Source: Utricularia gibba (lineage: Eukaryota; Streptophyta; Magnoliopsida; Lamiales; Lentibulariaceae). From it: a stretch of DNA of 64,000 bases. The notes below the pieces were generated by a model. The model was given only the letters and a program-made list of their open reading frames with translations. It ran no database searches and was not told the origin of the DNA. Where the stretch lies: contig NEEC01000020.1 in assembly GCA_002189035.1 (NCBI GenBank), forward strand, positions 806,001 through 870,000. The letters run 5' to 3'. This document shows, piece by piece, positions 11,743 through 24,354 of the stretch; the first letter of the stretch is position 1, and each line of letters starts with the position of its first letter. The position numbers were made by a program, and so were the translations under genes.

Positions 11743-14700
11743 TCACAAGGGAACAAGAATATGATAGGAAAAAGGGACATGTTCCACTGACGTTTCAATG
11801 GAAAGCAAGATGATGGGGGTCTGTAATGAAGCACATGGCGCGCATAAAAGGTCACCTTGATGGTGAGTGATGGATAACTCACAGGCTACTGTCCATCTCA
11901 ATGCAACTAAGAATTTCAAAAAGGAGGGGAGAAAAACCAAAGCTACAACAGCTTCTTTTACTCTTGTCCAAATCTTGGGGCTTATGCACAGTGTTACTGC
12001 ACAAGCCTTGTCTGAGCCTGAACAACAATGGGGGGAATTTCCCTGACCAAGAATGTACATTTCATCCCTTGACATAGGATTTGGGTAAGCACAGAGGGGG
12101 AAGTCGAGCTCGTTCTCAATCTCGATCCCTCCTTTTGAAGATCTGGGATTTTAACCAAGGTTAAATCTGTTACACAGCAAAAGTTATGTTGACAACCCAA
12201 GGGTGAGTTGGGTACCTTTCTTTATTGAACACAGCTTCCTTTAGCTGTGCTTTGGGCGACAGGCAACTGTATGAATCGTTAATTGCAGGAGAAGTGGAAG
12301 AGAGGTGGTCTTGAGCCAATCTGCTACTAGATTCAAGAGCAATTCTATGTGATCCAATGAAGCACCAGCCATTCTGATGGGATGGACCTTGGTATCTGTC
12401 TACTAGAGGTGTATACTGGAGAACGCCCTTCTCTGGATCCCCAGAATCAGGGTGAAATGTGCACCTGAATGGACGTCCGTAAAACCTTCTCCAGCAACAC
12501 ACTGCTGCCTTATTTCTGTGACTGCCTTGTGAAATCTTTTCCCTGTAAAAACCATTCTACATGATGCGTCAATAGTAAGGTTCTAAATGGGCAAGTGATG
12601 ATCTGGGAAAGATGAACAGGAGAAGATCTTACCACCAGGGGAAGATAAGTGCCTGTTCCCCTTGTCCTTGGTGCCCTATTGGAATTTTCAGAAGAAACAC
12701 GCAGAGCAGAATTGGAAGATGCATCCATGGTTGGTTCCGTAGATACTGAATATGGACTCAATTCGGGTAACTGAATTGAGCTGTGTGGCATTCTTTGGAG
12801 AACACCATACGGATAAGGCAGAAAGGGGAATGGTGCTAGATGAGTTGCAGATGAAGATAGCAGAAAAGAATGGAACAGTTGACCATTTAGAAGACTCCGT
12901 ATATGACTGTCATAATCTCCATTGAGGTCAGCCAATTGATTGGTAGCTTCCAACTCTCCACAACCTGCTAGTTCTGACTCCCTGTGATCGTGAGATGCAG
13001 TCCCGGGGGATCCAACCCCAGACATTCAGTCAAGAACTCATGGTGAAGGCCACTTCTACGGTTTTTGTTGTGCCATGAGAGTGTGTTTCTGAAAAATTCA
13101 CCGAGCTCATCACTAGCCTTTTCACTTGGCTGTGACAAAATTTGACTGAGACTGGAAGCACCATACTTGAACGCATTTTGTATACGGTAAAAACTACCTG
13201 CAAACATGTATTTTTAACACATACAGGACTGGGAGAAAAGTCAAGAATTACTTCAGTAGACCAAATAATCACTTCACCTTGCTGTACACTTCGCCCCAGA
13301 TTGTTTGATGGCCTCAGAGGGTCAATGATATTGAGATGCTTAACCTGAAACACCCTCTGGTTTCCCTCAGACATCCTTGTGGAAACAGAGAACATCTCTA
13401 TACAGTTGTCAAGAAATTTTTCACTAAGCAATGGATCACTGCATGAACATTCAGGTGTCTTCACTGCAGAGAAAAGAATGAAGCCTATGATCATGGCATT
13501 CAACTAAGGAGGGGATTCAACGCTGACAGTTAAGTGAAGCTGATCCCTAACCTACGATGTCCGGCAGGGAAGATTTACAGACCGGCCCTCTCAAGCTAAT
13601 ACAAAAATTCTCCCAATCAAACTGGCTGTAGTAACTCAAGAACTGATAAAGGACCTGCATAAAACTACACATTGCTGAGTAGTAAAGCAACCATCCGGCA
13701 AGGGATTGAGAATGATTAGTTAGCTCTAGAAGGTTACCGATAGAGGGCCATTCAACAAAGAATGGAAATGGTGTATGATGTAGAGTATGAGTATTTCCAG
13801 AGCATATGTTGAAATTAAACCACGGCTTGATCCAAGAATACGGCTCTCGTAATGGCACCAGGCTTTAATAAGGATGATGCTGCGTTTGAACAGATGATCC
13901 CTGGCAACAATGCGATCCACCTGAAATTAGAAGGATGCTGAGGATACAACTAAAATCAGCAATGCAACTAAGAACTCTTTACAGGAGCAGCTTGAACACA
14001 TTTGAGCTGAATCTTTTTAAGATAGTATACGATGATAAGCAACGAGGAATGACAAGCACGACAACTACCAGGGGGTAATGCAACACAAGATTGTATTCCC
14101 TTTAAGCCTAGCTCGAGAAAACATGAACAAGAAAAGTAGTCCTTCGAGCAGGATTAACACGTACCAACTCAAGGAAACAGAGAGTCGATAGACCACCTAG
14201 CTGATTGAATGATATGTCAATCACAACGTCCTGTACTATGCACTTCACAAGTTTAACCTGTGGCATCAATATAACTGTCAGTGTCAAAACGACTGTCTGA
14301 CCCAAGTTCATTAGTCAGAAGCAACATCTGAAACTAAACACTTGCACCAGGCCTGATATGTAAGAAAGGATTCATTTGCCTCTACCATCTAATTTTGTAA
14401 TACACCACATACGCCCATCACTACTACAAGAATAAGAGTATCCAAAATCACATCACTCAAGGAAGGTGTCTACAAGCTCATTGCTGCATAAGGAATTAGA
14501 AAAACAATCATCCTTGAATTCACCACAAAGACATATCAGTTCACCTCAGCTGCGTTAATAAATTGAGTATCTATGATTTTGTATCCAGCATCCTCATTTT
14601 GTTGCTCCCTTTGTATAAGAGCAAAAACATCACGGGCAATTGACTCCTCAGGTGCAAGTCCCGTAAAAACCGTAAAATCGATATCCCCGTCTGCTAAGTA

Positions 14701-15052
14701 AGTCTTGAGAGGTAATGAACCGTAGGGGATTGCCTGCAGGATCAAAAGTATGCAATCAGAAAGCAACCAAACTGAAAAACTTCCAGAGTGGGAAAACAGC
14801 CATCACCTCACAGTTACAGTTACATTTGATGAATTCCTGAACATAATCAACGATTTCTCTTCTCCTTTTCTCCGAAACCGATGTGGGTTGTACGCAAGCC
14901 AGCACCTTGTGCGCCGATTCCTCAGCCGCCAACAAGTACTCTTCATTAACCGCTGAAAGATCAGGTAAAACACACGATCTCCACCACCCCGGACCAGAAC
15001 ATCGACGCTGCTCAAAGCCGGCGACAAAATCCACCAGCCCAAGTGCACCCAT
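11743..15052 (-). CDS. PAP/OAS1-type nucleotidyltransferase family protein
   Basis: Many-exon gene with start ATG 15050-15052. Exon 1 (14807-15052) encodes a leader ending in EIVDYVQEFIKCNCNCE. Exon 2 continues with AIPYGSLPLKTYLADGDID, the GS...D-x-D nucleotidyltransferase signature. Later exons give CIVQDVVIDISFNQLGGLST (third catalytic Asp region), DHLFKRSIILIKAWCHYES and GSSRGLISTYALEILILYI, the poly(A) polymerase/OAS1 substrate-binding helices. Near 12900-13200 come YRIQNAFKYGASSL and the C-terminal low-complexity part. The last exon, from about 12145, encodes GGIEIENELDFP. From there the open frame runs on to 11743, but the expected family ending DFPPL appears only in the next frame, where a stop would come at 12062-12064. 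Plant members of this family are poorly characterised; a nucleotidyl-transfer role in RNA metabolism is inferred. The 3' end is therefore uncertain. Confidence 0.8.
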
Positions 15053-15317
15053 GTTCTCTACCTTACAATACCAACAAAATGGAAGACGATAACATCAAGC
15101 AGTGGCAAGAAACCCAAAGATCCTTCAGCACAATCGCTGCAGCAGCGAATCACGGAGTCATAAAGAATGCATGAACCAGAAAAAACGCTTCCCCAAAAGC
15201 GAAGGGATCTCGGCAGTGGGAGTGGAACCAGAATTCAATGATTGCACGGATATCCCCACACTGTACAGTGTTACACAACCGCATATTGCTCTTTTAGTAT
15301 ATGATTTTCCATTTTAG

Positions 15318-16440
15318 CCATCTATTTTCTTTATTCGATTATACGGAATATTTTTAATATTTTTTCCCATAATATAATAATAATTATTATTTTTTCATAT
15401 CATATATAGATAAAGACCTGTTTAAAAACTTCGATCGTTAAAAACCAACTCAAATTCGAAGGTCGAAATTCGACAATTCTTTTGTGATATGAAAAAAATC
15501 CAATCTATCATGGCACCATAGGCAAAATTCAAGAAATAATTATTGATGAAGGTTGGAAATTGATCTAAAAAATCATATTTTTTATTAGCTTACTAATTCA
15601 AAATTCAAGAAATACCAAGTTTCAAGGATGTATCTAGAGTCACATTTGAAAAAATCATTTTAAAATTAATTTTAACATAATTGAAAATATTATGATAGAA
15701 TAAAAATTCATATATGTTTAAAAGTATTTTTTTAAAAATAGTTATTACAAAATTGATTAATGTTTGAAGTATAAAAAACAAGAATTAATTTTTATGAATA
15801 AATGAAATATTTATTAATACTAATTAATAATTATATTTTATATAAATTATCAATAAGTAAATTATTACTTCATTTATGGTTATTATATTATCAATTAAAA
15901 ATTTATAAATTCCTATCTCAAATAAGTATAATGAAATTTTGATTAAAAAAATAAATTAATATTTATTTTGGAATGGTATCAATTATAATTTTTTATTAAA
16001 AAATAAAAATTCAATAGTATAATATATTAAACTATTATATATTTAATATTATAATATAAATATATTTTTTAAAAAATAAAAATGTAATATTATAATTTGT
16101 TAATTAAGATCTTATTTAATCACTAAAATATATATTCAAAAAATCAATAATTAATTGTGTTAATCATTAAATCTGAATTGATGATATTACTATTGAATAG
16201 TTAAAAATTAGAATTTTTAAAAATTACTAATCACTTTAAAAAAATTATGAAAACAGAATAGGTTATTAACATTTTGATAAAATTAATTTTTATTTTTGAA
16301 TATAAATTAAAATACCATGAAAAGATTCAATCCGGACCGTTCATTTGGAGATCTGTTAATCGAATCCCATTTGGGCCGATGCCCAGAAATTTAGTTATTA
16401 TTGGGCCGGGCCGACGAAAGAAGGGTTCTTCTTCCATTTC
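15318..16440. other. AT-rich intergenic DNA
   Basis: Nothing recognisable as a gene or bounded element. Base composition is extreme AT throughout. Confidence 0.5.
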
Positions 16441-16624
16441 ATCTCCCAAATTCACAATGACAAGAGGCGAAGGTTTGGATCAAGGGCAAGGATACTGTTC
16501 GAGAAAGGGCAGAGCGGAATAGGGTTTAGCGGAGAGGTGAGGAAGCTTTTCGTTACCGATGATTGGGTGTGGTTTAGTTAGGATCTTGACATGATGCGCA
16601 TGTGTTGTGGTTGAGTAGAGGGAA

Positions 16625-17188
16625 ATGGCGGCGTCGGGTAAGACTTCATTCGCCAAGGAAATGGCGGCGAGGAAGCGAATTGGGAGCATATACAATAAGA
16701 GAGAGGAAGATTTTGCGTCGTTAAGGGAATACAATGACTACTTGGAGGAAGTGGAGGAAATGATTGTTGATTTAGTGGAGGGTATCAATGTGCCTGCAAT
16801 TGAGGCTAGAATTGCTCAGTACCAGAAGGAAAATGCTGAGCAGATCATAATTGCTCAAGCTCGTAAGGCCGAGGAATATGCAGCTGCATTGGCTGCAAGC
16901 AGGGGAGAAGCTCCACAAACAGGTCTTGAACTTGAGGCTCCAGCGAGCAATGCTGCTGTTGTTGCTACTCAAGGAGGGCAGTACGCCCCTGCTATCGCAC
17001 AACAGCCACGTCCCATGGGGATGGGCCCTCAACCGATACCGCTGGGATCTGGCCCTGGAAATGAATATGAAGACGAGGAAACGATGAAGCTTCGGTCTGA
17101 AAAAGCTGCTAGAGCCGGTGGGTGGAGTATAGAGATATCAAAGAAAAGGGCACTCGAAGAAGCCTTTTGTAGCATTTGGATCCAGTAA
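16625..17188 (+). CDS. MAT1-like CDK-activating kinase assembly factor
   Basis: A single uninterrupted 187-codon frame. It contains RIGSIYNKREEDFASLREYN, DYLEEVEEMIVDLVEGINV, then YQKENAEQIIIAQARKAEEY, and it ends with KAARAGGWSIEISKKRALEE followed by AFCSIWIQ. This is the central coiled-coil and C-terminal region of MAT1, which holds CDK7/CDKD and cyclin H together in the CDK-activating kinase and TFIIH. The N-terminal RING domain of animal and yeast MAT1 is absent; I recall that the Arabidopsis homologue is similarly short, so this is probably the normal plant form. The 5' flank at 16380-16420 carries TGGGCC motifs typical of housekeeping promoters. The gene has no intron here. Confidence 0.88.
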   Translation: MAASGKTSFAKEMAARKRIGSIYNKREEDFASLREYNDYLEEVEEMIVDLVEGINVPAIEARIAQYQKENAEQIIIAQARKAEEYAAALAASRGEAPQTGLELEAPASNAAVVATQGGQYAPAIAQQPRPMGMGPQPIPLGSGPGNEYEDEETMKLRSEKAARAGGWSIEISKKRALEEAFCSIWIQ

Positions 17189-19190
17189 GTGGGAACAGCT
17201 TTCCCGGTGTTGTTGCTGCAGAATGCAGAACAGGGGGTTTTTACAAGCTGCCTCTTGTAAAAACCTGCTCGTTGGAGGCGTTTTTAGGTGCAGAAACTTA
17301 GTTTCACTTCTCTATATATTTCAGAAACATAGCAACACAAGAAATAGTCCACCGGAGAAGAGTTTCTGCTTTCTGCTGGCTACCCTAATTCAAGAACACC
17401 CCTTTCTTCTCCTGGAGGTCTAGTGCCAGTGTAGCAGGAGCACCTCTTCAACCTTTCTCCACTGCCACGTCCAGATGAGAGCGTCGTCAATCTACTAGAA
17501 AACCCAAGTCCCCAATCAAACTAAGAACTACAGGCGGCCGGAACTAAAAAGCCACAGGCATCCATTGGTGACTCCTGCAGGCGGGGCAGTGCTTTTCCTA
17601 CAGGATCCCACCAGTCAAATTGATTCAGGCACAGAGAAAGGTGCTCATATCCTTATCCCATATGTGTAAATGAATCTCAAGTTTAACTTGTGTAGTTTTA
17701 GAGGTGTTGTGTTAAAATAATGGTATTTCATGCTATCTATATAGTATTTTCCCTTATAAGATTATCAAACATTAATTGAAGGTCATTTCTGTAGAATGTG
17801 ATGATCCAATCAAGGATACTCTCAATCCACTGAAGGCATCTCTGACTGAAAATAAACAGAATTACCAAGACAGGCCCATTAAAAAGAAGAAGAACAACAA
17901 TTATCTCAAAAGTCAAAAGTCTGGACTTAATAGTCTTGGATTCAAACCAATTGCAGTGCACTCAAACGTAGAAGTCATGTCTCACAAGTCCTATCACATA
18001 GGGAAGTCAAGCATATGAAGACAAAGTTAACACATACATTTTCTTGTATAAATTGATGGTGTAACTAGTTCATGAAATATGACAACTCTCAAGTTTGTTC
18101 TACAAAATCTTATCATACCAGTTCTTTCTTTTTCAAAGTCTTTTATGGTGAATCCGACGCGAAGTTCAATTTATACACAAAAGATTTCTTCAAATTTACT
18201 CTCACAAACTCCATGAATAATGTATTCTGTCAACCACCCCTAACCTTCACATAAGTTCTATGAAATATATCAATTAGTCAAATAAAATGGCAAATTACTT
18301 TTGGGCATGCAGACTCTGAGATGTTTTTGACCCCATCCAACAAGAACCACCCACTATAGATAAAGAAGAGAAATTTGGTACAACAAACTTAATAAAGTAT
18401 AGTCTCTACTTTTCCAAATAGTGGTGGAGGATGACTATTATCTAATCAACAGCTGCTCCTCACCATTATAAGCATGGAAAATTCTAGCAAAAGCTTATGG
18501 AAAAAACCAACAAACTTTAGTCTTGGAAAAATACCATAAAGTAGCAACTATTTGAGAATATCAAAATACTACTTGGTCAAATTATTGTTGGGCGAAATGG
18601 TTGATGACAACCGGATTTGCATGAGCATCATTAACATAGTTCTCCTCAATATGCTTTTACCATCAACGCCTCCATCTTCGACTACACTATCCATACTATA
18701 TTTTTTGTTATAGGAAAAATATAATGATGATACTTATCATGTGCTTCTAGAGTATTTGGTACATGATATAGGATATAGTGAAATATCTTAAATTGGTATT
18801 TGAATTATTGGATTCATGGAGCTTAGGTATACCATATTTCTCTTGAAATATGAAGATAAAGTAACTTAGAGATTGTTATATTCTTTGCATATATAATTAT
18901 ACATCAAATATATATATATATATGTTCTATCCTTTTCCTTTTTTTTACAGCCAAATTGTTCAATACAATTAAATCCTAATTAAAAAATTAAACTCCATAC
19001 CACTTCTAAATCTTAATTAAAATAAATGCAATTATATTCCATTTCCGAAACCAAACACAGTCTCTGCGACTTACCCTCATCCACGTGTTCTTATTCGTAT
19101 ACACAAGTGACATAACCGCCTGCCTTCACCTACCACGCAACGACGAGACACACACCGACTGTGAACTGCCGCCGGGTGCATCACCGGAAT
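17189..19190. other. Intergenic DNA after the MAT1 gene
   Basis: 17189-17640 is moderately GC and probably 3' UTR or flank. 17700-19080 is AT-rich with short chance frames and an (AT)n microsatellite near 18908-18924. No protein family recognised. Confidence 0.4.
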
Positions 19191-19194
19191 CTGG

Positions 19195-20872
19195 TCAGGG
19201 GGTTTCTGCAACAGCCTTCAGCACAATCGTGGAGTGCTTCAGTATGTGCATACTGAACTGCCCTCCCTTCTCGGTGGTATCAACCTTGGTCTGTCCCGGG
19301 GGCGGCAGGAGCTCGAAGTTCTGAACTAGCCGCCCCAGGGTGATGCCCAGAATCGGCAGCGCCAGTACGATTCCGGGGCAGCTCCGGCGCCCCACTCCGA
19401 AGGGGACGTACTTGAAGTCGTTTCCATTGGCTTCCACTTGAGCCTCCTCTTCTAGGAACCTCTCCGGGCGGAACTCCTCTGGCTTCTTCCAGCTCTCCGG
19501 GTTGTTCGCTAGCCACCAGGCGTTGACGAGGATCTTGCTCTCGGCGGGGATGTCGAACCCGCCCAGCTTCGCATCGTGAAGGTTCATGTGGGGGACTAAC
19601 AGAGGGATAGCCATGCGGAGGCGCAGGGTCTCCTTGATCACCGCCTGGAGGTAGGGGAGCTTGTGAGTGTCCGGCTCTGTTATCGGCACGCCTTTGCCGA
19701 CAACTCTGTTGATTTCTTCTCGGAGCTTGCTCTGGATATCGGGATGGTTCACTAGCTCCGCGATGCCCCATTCCACTGACCACAGCGTTGTCTCAATTGC
19801 TGCACATAGAACACGATGCAGAGCATGAAGAAAGTATCATATCAAATCTGGATGTGAATTCACTCGCAGAAGTAGTTCCTTACCTGCAACGTTGATGTTC
19901 TCGACGATGTAGAGCACGTTATCCTCATTGATCTCCCCCTTCTCCTCTGCTTCAAGGATATGGTCGATTGCACACTTGTCATCCTCCCCCTTCGACCTCA
20001 CAGACTTCCTGCAGTACCATTTTGCAAGGTGAAGAGCTAGCTAGTGGATGTTGGGGAAATCGACTAAAGTAAGTAGAGATGGTGGACCTTCTTTCGTCAA
20101 CGAAGAACTCCTTGAAGAGCTGCAGCCTCTGCTGCTTAACCTGCTTGCAGGTGTTGAGATACCCTTTGAGGAAGGGCCTTAAGACGGGGATGAAATCGCC
20201 GTAGTTGTAGTCGAAGCTCTGAGCCAGTCTACTCCTCTCACCGTTCAACGCCTTGAGCTTCAAAAATAGGGGATCATCCTCGCGCTCGAATCTCCGATTG
20301 AACATGATTCTGTACAAATTGTTGTACATCATCATCTGCAATCGCTTCCGGAGAACGATCCCATTCGTGGACGCCTCCGGATTCCTCTTCACATCCTCCA
20401 CCACCGCCTGGATTTCCGATTCCCAACCCTGCCGATTCTGCTGCACCACTTTGTTAGTGAAGAACGGAACCGTCATAATCCGCCGCATCTTCCGCCAGTG
20501 GTCCCCGTACACGGTGAAAACCATATCCTGCCCCTCGCCAGTAAAGATATCGAAAACGACGTTTCGAGTGCGGGATCCAAACTCCACTCCCTGCGTGTGG
20601 AGAACTTCCTTCGCGAGCTTCGGAGACGAAACGACGACGAGATTCCTCTGGCCCATTCGCAGAAGGAAGATGTCGCCAAACTTCCTCGCAAGATCCGTTA
20701 AATTGCGGTGGTTCAAATCATCCCCCACTTGGATCCAGTTCCCGAAAATCGGCACCAGAATCGGACCCGGCGGCAACCTGAATCTCCTCCCACGCAGCCT
20801 GGAGACCACCGCGGCAGCGACGGCGGCGAAGAAGAGACCCAAAAGAGTCTTCTCCAGGAGCAGGAGATCCAT
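19195..20872 (-). CDS. CYP73A: Trans-cinnamate 4-monooxygenase (C4H, CYP73A)
   Basis: Three exons: 20088-20872, 19884-20010 and 19195-19799, joined at GT-AG sites with frame kept ([11 protein letters not shown] and NINVA/AIETT). An N-terminal membrane anchor ([20 protein letters not shown]) is followed by the proline hinge LPPGP. The I-helix region carries [17 protein letters not shown]. The K-helix has KETLRL, followed by the PERF region, and the heme-binding loop is [11 protein letters not shown]. The residues around [20 protein letters not shown] and [20 protein letters not shown] are those of CYP73A. Role: ER-bound P450 that hydroxylates trans-cinnamate to p-coumarate, the second step of the phenylpropanoid pathway. 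The anchor and hinge resemble class I C4H. Two AC elements lie just upstream, as expected for lignin and phenylpropanoid genes. Confidence 0.97.
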
Positions 20873-20937
20873 CTGGAACGTGAGAGAGTGAGAATACGGA
20901 GGAGGAACACTGCGCCTTATAGCAGGCGAAGCGTGGC

Positions 20938-21016
20938 GTTAGGTAGCATGTGACTTGTGAGACGCCGCAGTCAACGGCGCCGGGGTAAAATCGGCAATCT
21001 CAGTGTGGCGGTAGGT
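20938..21016 (-). promoter_or_regulatory. AC elements in the C4H promoter
   Basis: On the coding strand of C4H, ACCTAAC (AC-III type) lies at 20938-20944 and ACCTACC (AC-I type) at 21010-21016, 66-145 bp upstream of the start codon. A TATA-like GCTATAAGG lies near 20915-20922. AC elements are binding sites of R2R3-MYB activators of phenylpropanoid genes. Confidence 0.6.
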
Positions 21017-21049
21017 GCCGTGTTTGGTGGGAAAACTGGTGGCTGTTGT

Positions 21050-23140
21050 TTTTAAAATGATGAATTATATTCCGATTATATTTTTTTATGATCTCCAATA
21101 AATTGTATAAAAAATTATAAATTATAAATTTCCTATTAAATAAATTTTATTTCATAATAGATATAATAAAAAATTAATGAATTTGATTTAATTCATTTCC
21201 CTTTATGTTTAATCTATGCAAAAATAATTATTTGCTACGTATTTCAAATCATTAAAAATATTTTAAACAAATGATTGTGTTTAGGTTTTTAAAAAATAAT
21301 TAAAAATAATAGTTTTTATTAAAAATATATATTCATTAAAAAAAATAAAAATACTCTAATACTAATTTACATTTTTTATAAAAATACCATACATTATATA
21401 TGATTTCTCGTATTTCATTGAATACCTTAAAAATATTTATCATATATGTTTAAAATAGTCTGTTTTTGTAAAAAAATCATAATTCTTTAGATTGCAGGTT
21501 TCAAAATTTGAGAATGAAATACATGTTTTGTATTATTATTTAAATGATAAATTTTATAAATACAGCATTTATTAATTTATTAAAAGTATAAAATGTAATT
21601 TAATATTAATTATGATAATGTTCGGTATATGATAAATGTATTTAAAAACTCTGGTATATGATAATGTCATGGGCCACGTCTCTTTATGGAGGAATGTATT
21701 TTCTTTCTGATTTATTTAATTTATTATACAGCTGTCCACGTCGTCGTCCCAATCCAATTTATTACCGTACCACAAAAAAAAATATTGCGCATATTAATTT
21801 CCATTTGAATTAAATAGAAACCTAACAAGTAATCGTGACGTGGCAGTCTCGAATTTCAGGAAATGCCAGCTCAGCAGGGACGCCAGGTGTATTCCAGCTC
21901 TGTACGAGGTCAGCGCTGCACCAATGTCAACCGGCCACGTGGAACACAAGCGTTGAATATTTTTTAAACGATTATTCGTAATATAATCGTTTAAAAAAGA
22001 TATAATTTAAAATTATGAACAATTATTGCTCATCCATGCACCCACAATTTTTAGTCAACCAATGATTGGTATAACTTTTTGTACGGAACTTCTGGACTCT
22101 AGCATGTATATTCCTTGTTTGGGCATTAGATCCAATAAATCCATTTTTAAAATTTGCATGATTAATCAATGTTGAAAAAACAACATAAGTAACCCCCTAT
22201 TTACATATTTATTCAGTGTTCTTAAAAATTTTTAGAGTCTATTTTTATTTTTCAAAAAATAAAAATGATTTTATTTTAAAATACTATCAATTATAAAATT
22301 ATTCTATCAAAAATAATTTTAAAATTATACTACAAAAATTAATTTTGAAAAAGTAACTAATGGTCTAATTTTACATCGATTTCTACTTTTACACTTATTT
22401 CTTTGATTTGAAAAGAAATATATATATATTTTTACAGTTTTTTTAGAACAATTATAATCTTTTATTTTATTTCTATCAACTAGTTTTACTTCTCTAAATT
22501 ATTTTTAAAAAAGGAAAAATATATTCTAAAAATTTTACTGAACGTCTCTTAAAGTTTCTAAATTTTGCCTACCTACCATATTTAACCCCTAAATTTTGAC
22601 ATACCAAACATATTTAATTTTCAATTTTTTTATTTTAATCATTTTTGGTTCGCTGTTTAAATACCATTTATAATTGATCATCATTCTTTAATAATTTGGC
22701 ATAATTAACTCTCATTCTCTCCGACTAACATCCTGCAGCCGCTGACAACCACTGGCCACCACCAACTTCTACTGACAACGGTCGACGGCATTCAATGGCA
22801 ACGAGTCGAAAATAATAAAATTAATTAGAGAAAAAAATTAAGATTTTGTATTGATGATTGATTTTGGCATTAATATAAATAGCAAAAACTATTTTTAATC
22901 GATTTTGAAGAAATGATAACTATTTTAATCCGATTTAAAAAATAGTATAAGATTTAAATGACATTATTGTGGCCGTAGGAAAATCGTCCATGAATGGAAT
23001 ATATGCTAAGCTGTACGACCGATCAAAAGAAAGATTCGGACACGTGTTGGATTATGATACAGTTAGATCAAGGATAAATAAGACCATCTAGAAAATTGTC
23101 CAGCCTCACCTTATCTCATATGCACGTTAAAATTTTAACA
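21050..23140. other. AT-rich DNA upstream of C4H
   Basis: 21840-21960 is a GC-richer island with ACGTG cores (near 21838 and 21938), possibly distal C4H promoter or a remnant. The rest is AT-rich with no gene recognised. Confidence 0.4.
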
Positions 23141-23144
23141 CTAA

Positions 23145-23355
23145 AGTTATGTTTATTTCCGCTTCATTAAAAGGGTTTCAAAAAAAATGCTTCAAAAACT
23201 GATACAAGCAGATATGAAACTGATTCAAAAAAAATTGAATCACTTTTAAGCATTTCAATATTTATGCTTCAAAGAAAGCAGAAATTATTTTTGTTTTTAA
23301 TAAAAATCACTTAAAAAACACTTAATTTGAAGCATAAATTGAAATAAACAGACCT
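23145..23355. mobile_element. PIF/Harbinger-like MITE 1
   Basis: 211-bp element with imperfect terminal inverted repeats. The left end reads AGTTATGTTTATTTCCGCTT and the right end, reversed, AGGTCTGTTTATTTCAATTT. TAA flanks both sides (23142-23144 and 23356-23358), the target-site duplication expected for PIF/Harbinger. No coding capacity. Confidence 0.65.
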
Positions 23356-23358
23356 TAA

Positions 23359-23581
23359 AACTTTGTTTGGTTAGTATGTTTAGATGTGGATGTATTTAAA
23401 TTATTTGAATTTAAATAAATTAAAACATGTGAATATAAAAATACTCATATACATATATATATTCATATAATAAGTTATTATATAGATATAATGATAAATA
23501 TACCTACATAATTAGTATAATTATACCTACATATCAAATAATATAATTTTAAATTAATCCCATACCTTTATATAAAAAACT
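23359..23581. mobile_element. PIF/Harbinger-like MITE 2 (degenerate copy)
   Basis: Related in sequence to MITE 3 over most of its length: both share the start ...TTTGTTTGGTT, the motif TATAATTATACCTACATA, and the order of blocks. It is bounded by TAA at 23356-23358 and 23582-23584. Its right end has diverged from the terminal repeat. Confidence 0.5.
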
Positions 23582-23584
23582 TAA

Positions 23585-23835
23585 GGACTTGTTTGGTTGA
23601 TGTGTTTTAGATAGTAATGGATTAAGATTATTTGGGTTTAGCTAAACCCAAATATGTGAGTATAAAAATATCCATACCCCACCTTGGATATACATATACA
23701 CATATATGAGGATATTATATGAATATAATGATTATTATACCTATATATAAAGTATAATTATACCTACATACCAAACAACATAATTTATTAAATCCACCAT
23801 AAACCACCTTTATACCCTCATATCAAACAAGGGCC
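23585..23835. mobile_element. PIF/Harbinger-like MITE 3
   Basis: 251-bp element. The left end GGACTTGTTTGGTTGATGTG pairs with the reversed right end GGCCCTTGTTTGATATGAGG. It is flanked by TAA at 23582-23584 and 23836-23838. Confidence 0.7.
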
Positions 23836-24354
23836 TAAGGGTGATACATTTTCTCACACAATAAGATGAGAGTGACCAAATTTAAATAAATACATGAATA
23901 AATACATATGGAATAGTGAAAAACCATAGCTTTTTGCCGTTCAAAAGTTATCTCTTGTTCATGGAATCATTATTATTCACACTTTTCATAATCTCAACAA
24001 TAGCGTCTTCATGCCACACTGCAACTTGGAAGGAAACCAAAGAGCGTACAGTGATGAAGAGTATGTCAATCGATCACATCTGGACAGATGTTGAAATATA
24101 GAAAGAATAAGGAATGTCATCATGCACTTAAACTGGTGAACTAAGCGCTATAGCACGCCGGAACAAGGCCTCAGACAATCATAAGTGTCCTCTTCATGGC
24201 AAAGTCGGACAATGTAGGCAAATTTTGCATCATCATAGGCCAGATATGCAAGGTATATGGATAGAGTGTAGGGGCGGTGTGGGTATTCATTAGCTTGCTT
24301 ATGCTAGTAATGTAGAAGAAAGGGTACGCACCTTTTGGGTTTGGAGAAAGAAGT

